From: Pseudofrankia saprophytica
GTDB lineage: Bacteria > Actinomycetota > Actinomycetes > Frankiales > Frankiaceae
Length of the DNA: 64,000 bases
Assembly (NCBI RefSeq): GCF_000235425.2
Contig: NZ_KI912266.1
Span: 6,106,029 to 6,170,028, forward strand
Reading direction: 5' to 3'
Of the stretch, positions 50,256 through 59,557 are shown piece after piece (position 1 is the stretch's first letter; each line of letters begins with the position of its first letter). Position numbers and translations under genes: made by a program. Under the pieces are notes generated by a model. It was not told the DNA's origin. It saw only the letters and a list, made by a program, of their open reading frames with translations, and made no database searches.

Positions 50256-52457
50256 TCAGTGCGCGAACGTCACCCGGGGCAGGACGCGACGCAGCCAGAC
50301 CGGGCTGTACCAGGCCGCGCGGCCGAAGACCCGCAGCAGCACCGGCAGCAGAACGAGGCGCACCAGCGCCGCGTCGAGCAGCACCGCGACACCGAGGGTG
50401 AAGCCCATCTCCTTGGGCGGCAGCGGCCCGGACAGCGCGAACGTGAAGAACACCGCCACCATCATCGCCGCGGCCGCGAAGATCACCCGGCCGGAGTGCG
50501 CCAACCCACCGACCATGGCCTCCCGCGGGTCGCCTGAGCGCTCCCAGTGCTCCTTGGCCGACGCCAGCAGGAAGACGGTGTAGTCCATCGAGATCGCAAA
50601 GATCATCGCGAAGAAGAAGATCGGACCCCAGGCGTCCATGAAGCCCTGCGAGGTGAAGCCGAGCAGCGAGGCGCCGTGCCCGTCGGCGAACACCAGCCGG
50701 GCCACCCCGAAGGCAGCGCCCGTCGCCAGCAGGTTCGTGGCCACGCCGAGCGCGGCGGCCAGCGGCGCGGCCAGCACCACCAACAGCAGCAGGAAGCCCA
50801 TCGCCAGCACCACGCCCAGCACCAGGCCGGTGCGGCCGGACAGCGCCGTGTGCAGGTCGATGTTCTCCGCCGCGGCTCCCCCGACCAGCGCCGCCGGCGG
50901 CAGCGCGGCCCGCAGGCGGTCCAGGGTGCCCGCGAGCGCCGGGTCGGACGGGCCGACCCGCGGGGTCGCCTCGATGAGCACGTCCCCGCCGTCCGCCGAG
51001 GTGAGCGCGGGCCCGGCCGCCGCGATGCCCGGGTCGTGCGCGAGCACGACCGCGACCTGGTCGGCCTCCCCCGCGGGCGCCAGGACCTGGAGCGCGCCTG
51101 GGGCGCCCGGCCCGAACGCGGCCTGGACCTGCTCGTAGCCGACCCGGGAGGAGTCACCGGCCGGCACCACGGTGATCGACGGCATGCCGGTGCGCAGGCC
51201 GAGCACCGGCACCGCGAGCGCCACCAGCACGACGGCGGCGAGCAGGCCGTAGCGGGCCGGCCGGCTCCACAGCCGCTCGCCCCAGGCCGTGAAGCGGGCC
51301 GAGCGGTGCTCGCCACCATGCACCCAGCGCAGCGCCAGCGCGTCCACCCGGTCGCCGAGCCAGGCCAGCACCGCGGGGAGCAGGGTCAGCGTCGCGGCGA
51401 GGACGAAGACGACTGACAGCATGATTCCCGCGGCCACCGACCGGAAGGCGGGCGAGGGCACCAGCATCACCGCCGACAGGCTCGCGAGCACGGTGAGCCC
51501 GGAGAAGGCGACGGCCTTGCCGGCCGTGTCCATCGTCTCCGCGACCGCGGCCACGGGGTCGGCGCCGCGGCCGAAGCGCGCGGCGCGGAACCGGACGACC
51601 ATGAACAGCGCGTAGTCGATGCCCAGGGCGAGCGCGAACATCATCGCGAAGTTCATCGCCCAGATCGACATGTCGAACACCGAGCCGAGCACGGTGAGGC
51701 TGCCGGCGGCGGCGACCAGACCGGCCAGAGTGAGCAGCAGCGGCAGACCGGCGGCGACCAGCGAGCCGAACGCGACCACCAGGATCACCATGGTCACCGG
51801 CCAGCTGAAGATCTCGGAGTGCACCATCGCGGCCAGGTTCGCCTGGTTGAAGTCCGACCACATCCCGGACGCGCCGGTCAGCGAGACCGTCACCCCCGGC
51901 CCGTCGAGGCCGCGCAGCCTGTCCTTCAGGTCGTCCGCCGCCCGGACCATGTCGCTCGTCCCAGCCGCCGCGCCGCCGAGCAGGACGGCGGTGTGCCCGT
52001 CCGGCGCGACGCGCGCCGGCATGACCTGGGAGACCCGCTCATCGGCCTCGAGCAGGTCGGTGGCGGCGGCGAGCGCCCGCTGCCCATCCGGCCCGGCGAC
52101 CGGTCCAGTGGTGTGCACGACGACCATGAGCGCCGCGCTGTTCGCCCCGGCGAACTCGGCGCCGGCGGCCTCGCGGACCGCCACCGACTCCGATCCGTTC
52201 GCCTGCCAGCCCGCGCCGGACAGGGTCTTCTCGACCCTCGGCGCGAACACCCCGAGCGCGACGACCACGACCAGCCAGGCGATGACCGTGACCCGCCGGT
52301 GCCGCGCCGCCCACGTGCCGAGCCGGCCCAGCGGCCCAGGACCGGCGGGCCGGGCGGGTCCGCCATCCGGCCCTCGCGCGCCGACATCGGCCTCGGCAGG
52401 CGGCCGGTCACCACCGGCAAGGCCCGGGCCCTGCCCCATCAGTCGCACCTGCGCCAT
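50256..52457 (-). CDS. MMPL-family RND transporter
   Basis: 733 residues from ATG 52457 with GGGAGGTC upstream. Two halves each have one helix, a large external domain and five helices. MMPL landmarks: WGVTVIAWLVVVVALGVF-like start VTVIAWLVVVVALG, FALALGIDYALFMVVRFR, and FAMIFAISMDYTVFLLAS with the Asp-Tyr pairs thought to carry protons. Members export lipids, siderophores or other compounds by proton motive force. The promoter region contains several TACCC/GGGTA palindromes and the convergent CsoR-like gene carries one, so expression is probably controlled by that repressor. Confidence 0.95.
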   Translation of the reverse strand: MAQVRLMGQGPGLAGGDRPPAEADVGARGPDGGPARPAGPGPLGRLGTWAARHRRVTVIAWLVVVVALGVFAPRVEKTLSGAGWQANGSESVAVREAAGAEFAGANSAALMVVVHTTGPVAGPDGQRALAAATDLLEADERVSQVMPARVAPDGHTAVLLGGAAAGTSDMVRAADDLKDRLRGLDGPGVTVSLTGASGMWSDFNQANLAAMVHSEIFSWPVTMVILVVAFGSLVAAGLPLLLTLAGLVAAAGSLTVLGSVFDMSIWAMNFAMMFALALGIDYALFMVVRFRAARFGRGADPVAAVAETMDTAGKAVAFSGLTVLASLSAVMLVPSPAFRSVAAGIMLSVVFVLAATLTLLPAVLAWLGDRVDALALRWVHGGEHRSARFTAWGERLWSRPARYGLLAAVVLVALAVPVLGLRTGMPSITVVPAGDSSRVGYEQVQAAFGPGAPGALQVLAPAGEADQVAVVLAHDPGIAAAGPALTSADGGDVLIEATPRVGPSDPALAGTLDRLRAALPPAALVGGAAAENIDLHTALSGRTGLVLGVVLAMGFLLLLVVLAAPLAAALGVATNLLATGAAFGVARLVFADGHGASLLGFTSQGFMDAWGPIFFFAMIFAISMDYTVFLLASAKEHWERSGDPREAMVGGLAHSGRVIFAAAAMMVAVFFTFALSGPLPPKEMGFTLGVAVLLDAALVRLVLLPVLLRVFGRAAWYSPVWLRRVLPRVTFAH

Positions 52458-52496
52458 CACTGACCTCCCAGTTCCGATTCCATCGCGCGAGGCTGG

Positions 52497-52535
52497 ATAC
52501 CCCACCGGGTACGGTACCCAATACCCCCGGGGGTA
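52497..52535. promoter_or_regulatory. Cluster of CsoR-type half-sites upstream of the MMPL gene
   Basis: Within 39 bases there are ATACCCCACCGGGTAC (52497-52512), GGGTACGGTACCC (52507-52519) and the perfect 14-base palindrome TACCCCCGGGGGTA (52522-52535). All share TACCC/GGGTA half-sites with the site at 49810-49825. Confidence 0.8.
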
Positions 52536-52862
52536 CCAGACCGGTGACCGGAACCGGACAGCGGCGCACAGGCCGCCGACGAGAACCCCGGTCGAGTCCG
52601 GGTCCCGCCATGGGCGTCTCTCGGCGCGGGGCACCCGCCCGCGACCTCAGCAGGACGTCGATGGTCCGCCGCCCGTCGCGGGCGTCGAGCCCGTCCGGGC
52701 GGCCGTGACCTGGGCGTTTCCGGCTGGTAACCGGGGAGGTCGGCTCGGCTCCTACGGTGGGCGGGCGGCTGGCCGAGGGCCGACGACGGCTCGGCCGGTC
52801 GTCGCCCACCGGGCGGACCAGGCGGACAGCGAGGCGTTGACGGTGTGGGAGGCGAGCACGCG

Positions 52863-53897
52863 ATGGATTACCCCGAGTACCTGCGGTCGGTGCCGAAGGT
52901 CGAGCTGCACTGCCACTTCGAGGGCACGGTGCGGGCGGCGACGTTCGCCGACCTGGCCCGCAGGCACGACGTCGCGCTGCCTACGGACGAGGTGGCCCGG
53001 CTCTACGACTACGACACCATCTACGAGTTCCTGAAGATCTTCGGGATGGTGTCCTCGACGCTGATCGACCGCGCGGACTTCGCCCGCTGCGCCTACGAGT
53101 CGCTCGAGGACGGCGTGAAGCTAGGCAACCTGCGCTACCGGGAGATGTTCTTCAACCCGACGCTGCACACCCGGCGCGGTGTTCCGATGGCGACCGTCAT
53201 CGGCGGCCTGGTCGACGGCATCCGGGCGGCCGAGACCGATCTCGGGGTGCGCTGCCGGCTCATCGCCGACGTCTACCGGCAGGACCCGCCCGAGATGGCC
53301 AGGCAGATGGTCGAGGAGGTGCTGGCGAACCGGGTGGACGAGCTGATCGGGCTCGGGATGGACGGCGCCGAGGCCCCCGACCCGCCGGAGAAGTTCGCCC
53401 TGGCCTACCAGGCCGCGAAGGCCGGCGGCCTGCGGCTGACGAGCCACGCCAGCGAGGACGCCCCGCCCGTCAACATCACCACCTGCCTGGACGTGCTCGG
53501 CTGCGAGCGGATCGACCACGGCTACCACATCATGTCCGACGACACGGTCGTGCGCCGCTGCCGGGACGAGGGCATCTACTTCACCTGCTGCCCGACGTCG
53601 ACCGCCGTCGTCTACGGATGGCCGGACCTGACCGCCCATCCGATCAAGGACATGGTGGCGGCCGGCCTGAACGTGATGCTCAACTCCGACGACCCGACGA
53701 TGTTCCACACCGACATCGGCCGCGAGTACGTCGAGCTGTGCACCGCGCTCGGCTATGGGCAGGAAACCGTGCGCACGCTCGTCCTCAACGGCGTCGACGC
53801 CACCTGGCTCGACGACACCGACAAGACCGCGCTGCGCGCCGCCTTCACCGCCGAGCTCGACGTGCTCGACGCCCGCCTGGCCGCCGGCACCGACTGA
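52863..53897 (+). CDS. add: Adenosine deaminase
   Basis: 344 residues from ATG 52863 with GGGAGGCG upstream. TIM-barrel amidohydrolase features: the HxH zinc ligands in VELHCHFEGTVRAATF, the third His in LRLTSHASED with the catalytic Glu, ERIDHGYHIMSDD, and the NSDDPTMFHTD block with the last metal Asp. Length is normal. It converts adenosine (or adenine, in some subtypes) to inosine (hypoxanthine) in purine salvage. It is divergent from the MMPL gene and alone. Confidence 0.95.
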   Translation: MDYPEYLRSVPKVELHCHFEGTVRAATFADLARRHDVALPTDEVARLYDYDTIYEFLKIFGMVSSTLIDRADFARCAYESLEDGVKLGNLRYREMFFNPTLHTRRGVPMATVIGGLVDGIRAAETDLGVRCRLIADVYRQDPPEMARQMVEEVLANRVDELIGLGMDGAEAPDPPEKFALAYQAAKAGGLRLTSHASEDAPPVNITTCLDVLGCERIDHGYHIMSDDTVVRRCRDEGIYFTCCPTSTAVVYGWPDLTAHPIKDMVAAGLNVMLNSDDPTMFHTDIGREYVELCTALGYGQETVRTLVLNGVDATWLDDTDKTALRAAFTAELDVLDARLAAGTD

Positions 53898-54038
53898 CCG
53901 GGCGCATCGCGACACCCACGGCCTACGGTTCATCCACGGCCCACGGTTCAGGGCCTACGGTTCACGCGGCCGTGCCCCGTCCCGCGCGAACGCGGGACGG
54001 GGCAGGCCCGACACCGCCGGCAGGCGATGTCGGCGTCT

Positions 54039-54599
54039 CTACCTGGGGAGCCAACCGGCGGTGCCGCCGCCCAGGCCGACCTTCTTGTTGTCGAACATGT
54101 TCAGATGATAGTTGAAGTAGACGGGGCTTTGTATGTCGACGGTCCCGTCACCGCGCTGGGTCCACGTCCAGTCGAATTCCGCCCCGGAGCCGCAGGTGTA
54201 CTGCAGGACCCAATAGAATGGCTCCTCCCAGGCATTGGGCTGAAGACACAGACTTCCGTGCAGGAGGTGGTAGGTGCCGGGTTTGGAACCGGGTGCCAGG
54301 TAGAACTTCTGCGCCGCGCTGTTGTTGCAGGCGTACACCTGGTAGTGGACGTTGATATCGGAGCTGTTTCCCGGGTCGTCGAGGCAGCCGTAGCCAGTCC
54401 GCTGGAGGCTGAAGGTGACGGGGCCGCCGCCCCCACCGCCGCCCGGGTCGGTGGGGATGATGGCGTTCGCCGGGCCGGCGGCAGCGATCCCGGCGAACGC
54501 CAGGCACAACGTCGCCGATGCCAGGAACCCCAGCCACGTGAGCCGCCGGCGCCGGCCACGGCCGGTCCGCTGGGCGGCGGGAGTTGACGAGGATTTCAC
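54039..54599 (-). CDS. Secreted lectin-like protein, copy 1
   Basis: 186 residues from GTG 54599, placed by alignment with its paralog's ATG; GTG 54617 is also open. An Arg-rich start and hydrophobic core (LTWLGFLASATLCLAFAGIAAAG) give a Sec signal peptide ending near ANA. After a Gly-rich spacer, the mature part has two cysteine pairs and QKFYLAPGSKPGTYHLLHGSLCLQP, DWTWTQRGDGTV and a Tyr/Asn-rich end, resembling one ricin-B-like beta-trefoil. It likely binds a carbohydrate outside the cell. It is 39 bases downstream of a paralog on the same strand. Confidence 0.8.
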   Translation of the reverse strand: MKSSSTPAAQRTGRGRRRRLTWLGFLASATLCLAFAGIAAAGPANAIIPTDPGGGGGGGPVTFSLQRTGYGCLDDPGNSSDINVHYQVYACNNSAAQKFYLAPGSKPGTYHLLHGSLCLQPNAWEEPFYWVLQYTCGSGAEFDWTWTQRGDGTVDIQSPVYFNYHLNMFDNKKVGLGGGTAGWLPR

Positions 54600-54638
54600 G
54601 AAAGACAACCGTCCCACCGTTGACTCGCGGGCCGGCGC

Positions 54639-55217
54639 CTAGACGATGGTCCAGGCGTAGAAGGCGTACGCCGCGCCGACCTTCCCGTTGTCATACATCT
54701 CGAGACCGAAGCCGTAGTAGAAGGGACTCGTTATGTACACGGTCCCGTCGCCTGGCCGGTTCCAGCCCCAGTCGAATTCCGCCCCGGAACCGCAGGACCG
54801 TTGCGTGACGAGCAGGAGGGGATCGTTGCCATCGGGCACCAGGCACAGGTTTCCGTGCACGAGGTGAACGAGGCCAGGTGCGGAGCCGGCCTCCAGGTGG
54901 AACTTCTGGGCGGCGGTCTGGTTACACGAGTACACCTGGTAGTGGATCGTGGTGCTGGAGCTGTTCTGCGGGTCGTCGAGGCAGCCGGAGTTGCCGACCC
55001 GCTTGAGGCCGAAGGTGGAAATGCCGCCACCGCCGCCGCCCGGGTCGGTTATCAGACCCGGGTCGGCGGTAAACGCGTTCGCCTGGCCGGCGGACGCTAC
55101 CCCGGCCAACGCCAGGCACAGCGTCGCCGACGCCAGAAATGCCAGCCATGCGAGCCGGCGGCGCCGGCCGCGGCCCGGCGCCGGGCCGCGGCCGGCGGGA
55201 ACTGACCAGGATTTCAT
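54639..55217 (-). CDS. Secreted lectin-like protein, copy 2
   Basis: 192 residues from ATG 55217. Same layout as the next gene downstream: signal peptide with LAWLAFLASATLCLALAGVASAG, a Gly-rich spacer, then SGCLDDPQNSSSTTIHYQVYSCNQTAAQKFHLEAGSAPGLVHLVHGNLCLVP and DWGWNRPGDGTVYITSPF. Cysteine positions match copy 1. The two arose by tandem duplication and have diverged in the surface segments. No enzyme domain is present. Confidence 0.8.
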   Translation of the reverse strand: MKSWSVPAGRGPAPGRGRRRRLAWLAFLASATLCLALAGVASAGQANAFTADPGLITDPGGGGGGISTFGLKRVGNSGCLDDPQNSSSTTIHYQVYSCNQTAAQKFHLEAGSAPGLVHLVHGNLCLVPDGNDPLLLVTQRSCGSGAEFDWGWNRPGDGTVYITSPFYYGFGLEMYDNGKVGAAYAFYAWTIV

Positions 55218-55774
55218 GAGGACAACCATCCCATCATGGACCCGCGGGACGGCCGAATGCCATCCCGACGTCGCAGGCTGCCTCCAGAACCGTTCACCTT
55301 TCGTTCCTCCGGAAACAGTCGCTTCTCTCGACAGCCGCGGCGCCCTCCGCCCGCGCCTCTCGAACACCGAACATTTCCAGTCGATGACGCGACGGCCTCG
55401 AAAAGGCCCGCCGGATGAATCGGTCTCCTGCGTCGCATCAGGCTAACGCGGCCGACCTGGGCACCAATACACCTGCCCGCCGGAAAGGGCGTCGGATAAC
55501 GGACATCCTTCTTACCAGTTCTTTTCTTCTTGCCAATTCCTTGTAGGCGGCGTCCGCGTCGCCGGCGTCCGCCCGAGGTCGGCCGTGGCGGCTCGGAGGC
55601 GGGACTCCGGCGCGGGCACCCGCTCGCGGGATCGCCATCCAGGCCGGTGGCTGGAGCGGTGACGCATCGGTGGCGCATCGGTGGCGCATCGGTGGCGCCG
55701 TGGATCACGACGGTCAACTATGGGCCGACCACGTATCCCACCGGGCCGGCCGCTCGGCGGATCGAGAGGAAACG
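55218..55774. other. Intergenic region with a tandem repeat
   Basis: No gene supported in these 557 bases. It holds a pyrimidine-rich A/T stretch at about 55505-55545 and three exact tandem copies of CGCATCGGTGG (55663-55695) shortly before the next gene, which could affect its expression. Confidence 0.6.
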
Positions 55775-57373
55775 ATGACGGTCCCATTACCGCTCGCCGC
55801 CCGAACCGACGCCCACGTCGGCTACGAAGCGGCCCCGCCGGAGAAGGCCCGCCCCGGTCGTCCCAGGAGGTTGCGGGACGCGGCGGCGGTGTTCGCGGTC
55901 GCCACGGTGGTCGCCGGCGGGGCGGCCGCCTGCTCGGGGTCGGCCATCCCGGGCGATGGGCACTCCCCCGCCCCGGCAGGGAGCGAGGGCACGGCCGCCC
56001 AGCGGCGGCCAGCCGTCCCGGCGGCCGCGCTCTCCGGACCGGCCACCGGGGGCGCCATCTCGGAACCGGTGGGCGCCGGGCCCGACCTGGCCGCGCACGG
56101 CTACGCCGAGCAGGAGTACTTCGCCGCCGGCACGGCGACCGCCTACACGGCCGTGGGCGCGCTGGGCGCCGATGGAGCCTGGCGGGTCAACCCGTCGACG
56201 ACCGCCCCCTACAAGACCCGCCTGATCGTCCGGCGGCCGGCGAACCTCGACGAGTTCACCGGGACCGTCGTCGTCGAGTGGCTCAACGAGACCGCCGGAG
56301 TCGACACCTCGGCCGAATGGACGTCCTTCGGCGAGGAGGTGATGCGGTCCGGCTCGATCTACGTCGGCCTGTCCGTCCAGGCGCTCGGTGTCGTCGGCGG
56401 CAAGAGCCTGCTCCCGATCCCGGGCGCGCCGCCCGCGATCGGCATCCGGGGCACCGACCCCGAACGTTACGGATCGCTGGCGCACCCGGGTGACAGGTAC
56501 GCCTTCGACATCCTGTCCCAGGTGGGCGCGGCGCTGCGCGCCCCGGGTGACGTGCCTGCCCTCGGTGGCGCGCACGCCGCCCGGCTGCTCGCCGCCGGCG
56601 AGTCACAGTCGGCGTTCTTCATGACGACCTATGTCAACGCCGTGCACCCGGTGGCCAACGTCTACGACGGGTTCTTCATCCACAGCCGCGCCGGCTCGGC
56701 GGCGAGCCTGGACGGCATGAGCGGTGTCGGCGGCTCCGGGCCGCCCGTCGCGCGGATTCGTTCCGACCTCAACGCGAAGGTCTTCATCTTCGAGACGGAG
56801 ACCGACGTCGGCCCGACGCTCGGCTACGCCGTCGCCCGCCAGGACGACACCGACCAGCTGCGTACCTGGGAGGTCGCCGGGACCGCGCACGCCGACGCGA
56901 GCCTCACCGGCTCCCCCGACGCGTCCGGCCTCGGCTGCCCCGGGCGCATCAACACCGGGCCGCAGCACTACGTCGCCAGCGCCGCCTTCGCCGCCCTGGT
57001 CCGCTGGGTCACCGACGGCACCCAGCCGCCGCGCGCCGACCCGCTGGTCCTGAACGGCACCGGCACGGGCGCGACCCTCGCCCGAGACGCCCGCGGCATC
57101 GCCCGGGGCGGCGTGCGCACGCCGCCGGTGGACGTCCCGGTCGCGGTCCTGTCGGGTGACCCGTCCCCCGACTCCAGCAGCGTCCTGTGCAGCCTCTTCG
57201 GCTCGACGACCCCGTTCGACGCGGCGACCCTCGCGTCGCTGTACCCAACCCGGGACTCCTACCTGTCCGCCTTCGACAAGTCCCTCGACGGCGCGATCGC
57301 CGCCCGCTTCCTCCTGGAAGCCGACCGCGCCGCGCTCGCCGCCGAAGCCCGCGCCGTTCCCCTCACGGCCTGA
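55775..57373 (+). CDS. Secreted lipoprotein with alpha/beta hydrolase domain
   Basis: 532 residues from ATG 55775 with GAGAGGA upstream. The N-terminus has a hydrophobic stretch AAAVFAVATVVAGGAAACSG with a lipobox-like AAAC, so it is probably a lipid-anchored protein. The rest matches the alpha/beta hydrolase domain-containing family of actinobacteria: FTGTVVVEWLNETAGVDTSAEW, YVGLSVQALGVVG, DRYAFDILSQVG, the nucleophile elbow AAGESQSAFFMTTYVN and the His in VAGTAHADASLTG. Substrate is unknown; family members act on esters or polymers. Confidence 0.87.
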   Translation: MTVPLPLAARTDAHVGYEAAPPEKARPGRPRRLRDAAAVFAVATVVAGGAAACSGSAIPGDGHSPAPAGSEGTAAQRRPAVPAAALSGPATGGAISEPVGAGPDLAAHGYAEQEYFAAGTATAYTAVGALGADGAWRVNPSTTAPYKTRLIVRRPANLDEFTGTVVVEWLNETAGVDTSAEWTSFGEEVMRSGSIYVGLSVQALGVVGGKSLLPIPGAPPAIGIRGTDPERYGSLAHPGDRYAFDILSQVGAALRAPGDVPALGGAHAARLLAAGESQSAFFMTTYVNAVHPVANVYDGFFIHSRAGSAASLDGMSGVGGSGPPVARIRSDLNAKVFIFETETDVGPTLGYAVARQDDTDQLRTWEVAGTAHADASLTGSPDASGLGCPGRINTGPQHYVASAAFAALVRWVTDGTQPPRADPLVLNGTGTGATLARDARGIARGGVRTPPVDVPVAVLSGDPSPDSSSVLCSLFGSTTPFDAATLASLYPTRDSYLSAFDKSLDGAIAARFLLEADRAALAAEARAVPLTA

Positions 57374-57397
57374 ACGCGGTCCTCTCGTCGATCGGTC

Positions 57398-57432
57398 CGT
57401 GCCGGGCACGTCGCGCCGACGTGCCCGGCACG
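57398..57432. terminator. Perfect 16-bp hairpin terminator
   Basis: CGTGCCGGGCACGTCG, loop CGC, CGACGTGCCCGGCACG begins 25 bases after the hydrolase stop. The long exact stem makes it a strong transcription end even without a T-run. Confidence 0.8.
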
Positions 57433-58035
57433 ACGGATGCCGCCCAAGAACCGAGAGCCCGGGCCGGCCCGGGTTGCGAAAATGAACAAGGTGAGAGAAG
57501 TCCGCCCTGCGCCGCAGCAGCGGCGTTTAGGTGATGCACGGTGCGGGGATCACGCCCTTTCGGCGCGTCCACTTCTCCATGCCATTCTCGTGGCGGCTTC
57601 TCTCACCTGCTCTCGTTATACCCGCCCCTGCGCGGCTGCACAACCCCCCAGGAAGCCTGCGGCGCCCGGCCCCGGCCGACCGACGCGCTCGCGACCGGGG
57701 CTCTCGCGACCGGCGCCCACTAGCTCCACGACCAGCGGTTTCTCCCCTTCGCCGGAACCGTCCGGCCTGCGAGCAAAATCCGAATGGACCGTTTCACCGT
57801 CTTGCGGCGCCCGTTTCCTCATTGCGATCCGGCCCGACCCGACAGGCGGGCGGATCGTCAGCCGAAAACGCGACACGGCGGGATGACGACACCGAAGAAC
57901 CAAGGAGGAGCCACCAACGCATTCCCGACACGACCGAGCGCGGCGATCGTATGTCCACGATCGATCCGATCGATCCGGCGGCGGATCCAAGATCACAGAT
58001 GTCGGACAGGGCTGGGACGGGAGCCGCCTGGCGCG
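57433..58035. other. Intergenic stretch with no supported gene
   Basis: About 600 bases between the hydrolase terminator and the convergent SDR gene's stop. Open frames are Pro/Arg-rich with no domain. Confidence 0.5.
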
Positions 58036-58806
58036 TCAGCCCGCGGTGACACCGCCGTCGGTGGAGAGGATCGCGCCGTGGATGTTGCGACCGTCGTCGC
58101 TGGCGACGAAGGCGAACAGCTTGGCGATGTCGTCGGGCTTGGCCATCGGGCGCGGGACCATGTAGCGGCCGACGAGGTCGTAGTCGACGTCGTCGGGGAA
58201 CGTCGTGCCGGCGACCAGCGCCGTCTCGGTGCCGCCGGGCGCGATCGCGTTGATGCGGATCTTCTTCTTGAGGAACTCCATCGCCAGCGCGCGGGTGAGC
58301 TGGACGACCGCGCCCTTGGTCATGCAGTACAGGACGGTGTAGGCACCGCCCATCAGGCCCGAGTTCGAGGCGATGTTGACGATGTTGCCCTTGGTCGTCA
58401 GCAGGTGCGGGATGGCGGCCTGTGCGAAGAAGAAGTAGGCGTCGGTGTTGACCGCGAACAACAGCCGGTACTCGTCCTCGGTCACGTCCGTGACGTGGCC
58501 CGTGCGCAGGATCCCGGCGACGTTGCCGAGAACGTCGAGGCGGCCGAACTCCGCGACCGCGTCCGCGACGGCGGCGCGGCATTCGCCACTCTCCCGCACG
58601 TCGGTGACCCTGGTGACGATCCGGCCGCCCCCCTCCGGCTCCTCCTTGGCCAGCGCGTCCAGGCCCGCCGCGTCGATGTCGCAGGCGAACACCGACGCGC
58701 CCTCGGCGGCCAGCCGTAGTGCCACCGCGTGGCCGATCCCGGACGCGGCACCGGTGACGAGCGCGGCGCGGCCCTCGAACCGGCGCAGCTGGCTCCCCTG
58801 AGACAT
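58036..58806 (-). CDS. Short-chain dehydrogenase/reductase
   Basis: 256 residues. Classical SDR features: TGAASGIGHAVAL (cofactor Gly motif), NVAGILRTG (variant of NNAG), catalytic Ser region VNIASNSGLMGG, YCMTKGA (Tyr-xxx-Lys) and INAIAPGGTET. Acidic D at the end of strand 2 (CDIDAAGL) favours NAD(H). It is a likely hydroxyacyl-CoA or hydroxysteroid-type dehydrogenase given its KstR-like operator. Full length. Confidence 0.93.
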   Translation of the reverse strand: MSQGSQLRRFEGRAALVTGAASGIGHAVALRLAAEGASVFACDIDAAGLDALAKEEPEGGGRIVTRVTDVRESGECRAAVADAVAEFGRLDVLGNVAGILRTGHVTDVTEDEYRLLFAVNTDAYFFFAQAAIPHLLTTKGNIVNIASNSGLMGGAYTVLYCMTKGAVVQLTRALAMEFLKKKIRINAIAPGGTETALVAGTTFPDDVDYDLVGRYMVPRPMAKPDDIAKLFAFVASDDGRNIHGAILSTDGGVTAG

Positions 58807-58846
58807 GCGGGCACCTCCCTGACGCGCGGCCTGGCCGCGCCCTGAC

Positions 58847-58860
58847 TAGAACCGGTTCCA
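58847..58860. promoter_or_regulatory. KstR-like operator upstream of the SDR gene
   Basis: TAGAACCGGTTCCA fits TnnAACnnGTTnnA, the KstR-type motif of actinobacterial steroid and lipid regulons. It lies about 40 bases upstream of the SDR start (8806 side read leftward from 58806). Confidence 0.55.
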
Positions 58861-58959
58861 GTATTGAGCGAGCTGGCCTTTGTGTGCACGTTTCTCCCGA
58901 TCCGGTGGACCGAACCAGGCGGGATCAGGCCTCAGGCCTCAGGCCTCGGGCCTCGGGTC

Positions 58960-59385
58960 TCAGGTCTCCAGCTTCTTGGGGTCGGGGACCGTGGCGGGGG
59001 TGCCCTGGTGATATTCGATGAGCTCCAGGAGGTAGCCGTCGAGGTCCTTGACGAAGGCGACGGTGACGGGCCACCGGTCGAGACGGGCCGGCGCGGCGAC
59101 GACCTCGCAGCCGGCCGCGACGGTCTTCTCGAACAGCGCGGCGCAGTCGTCGGTGTTCACGTAGAGCTTCCAGATCGCGGTGCCCATGTCGACCGGGCCG
59201 GCCTGGGCGAGCTGCTGGGCGAGCTGCATCCGGCTCCCGCCGTGGGGTGACTGGATGACCGCCTCGCGCGCCGTCTCGATCTCGGTGCGACTGACGACGG
59301 GAATGCCGACGACGCCCTCCCAGAACGCCACCGAGCGCTCCAGATCCGACACGTTGATGCAGTACTGGCCAAGGATCGCTACCAC
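58960..59385 (-). CDS. Glyoxalase/VOC-family protein
   Basis: 141 residues from GTG 59385 after GGAGGA. Two beta-alpha-beta-beta-beta modules: VAILGQYCINVSDLERSVAFWEGVVGIPVVSRT and MGTAIWKLYVNTDDCAALFEKTVAAG..VTVAFVKDLDGYLLELIEYHQ. The final Glu in LLELIEY is a typical metal ligand. Family members include glyoxalase I, dioxygenases and binding proteins; substrate unknown. It lies between the two SDR genes, all read leftward. Confidence 0.88.
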   Translation of the reverse strand: MVAILGQYCINVSDLERSVAFWEGVVGIPVVSRTEIETAREAVIQSPHGGSRMQLAQQLAQAGPVDMGTAIWKLYVNTDDCAALFEKTVAAGCEVVAAPARLDRWPVTVAFVKDLDGYLLELIEYHQGTPATVPDPKKLET

Positions 59386-59557
59386 CGACGTCCTCCTACG
59401 CTGGTTGGACCGGGCTGGGCTGGGCTGGCGACGATCACGCATGATCGTCGCGAACGTGTGGTGGCGGTTGTGATGTCGCCGGATCCGCAACCGCGACGAC
59501 ACGGCCGCGACGATCAACGTGTCGGGCGGGTGGGTGGAAGTGGCGCTGGTCGGGTGT

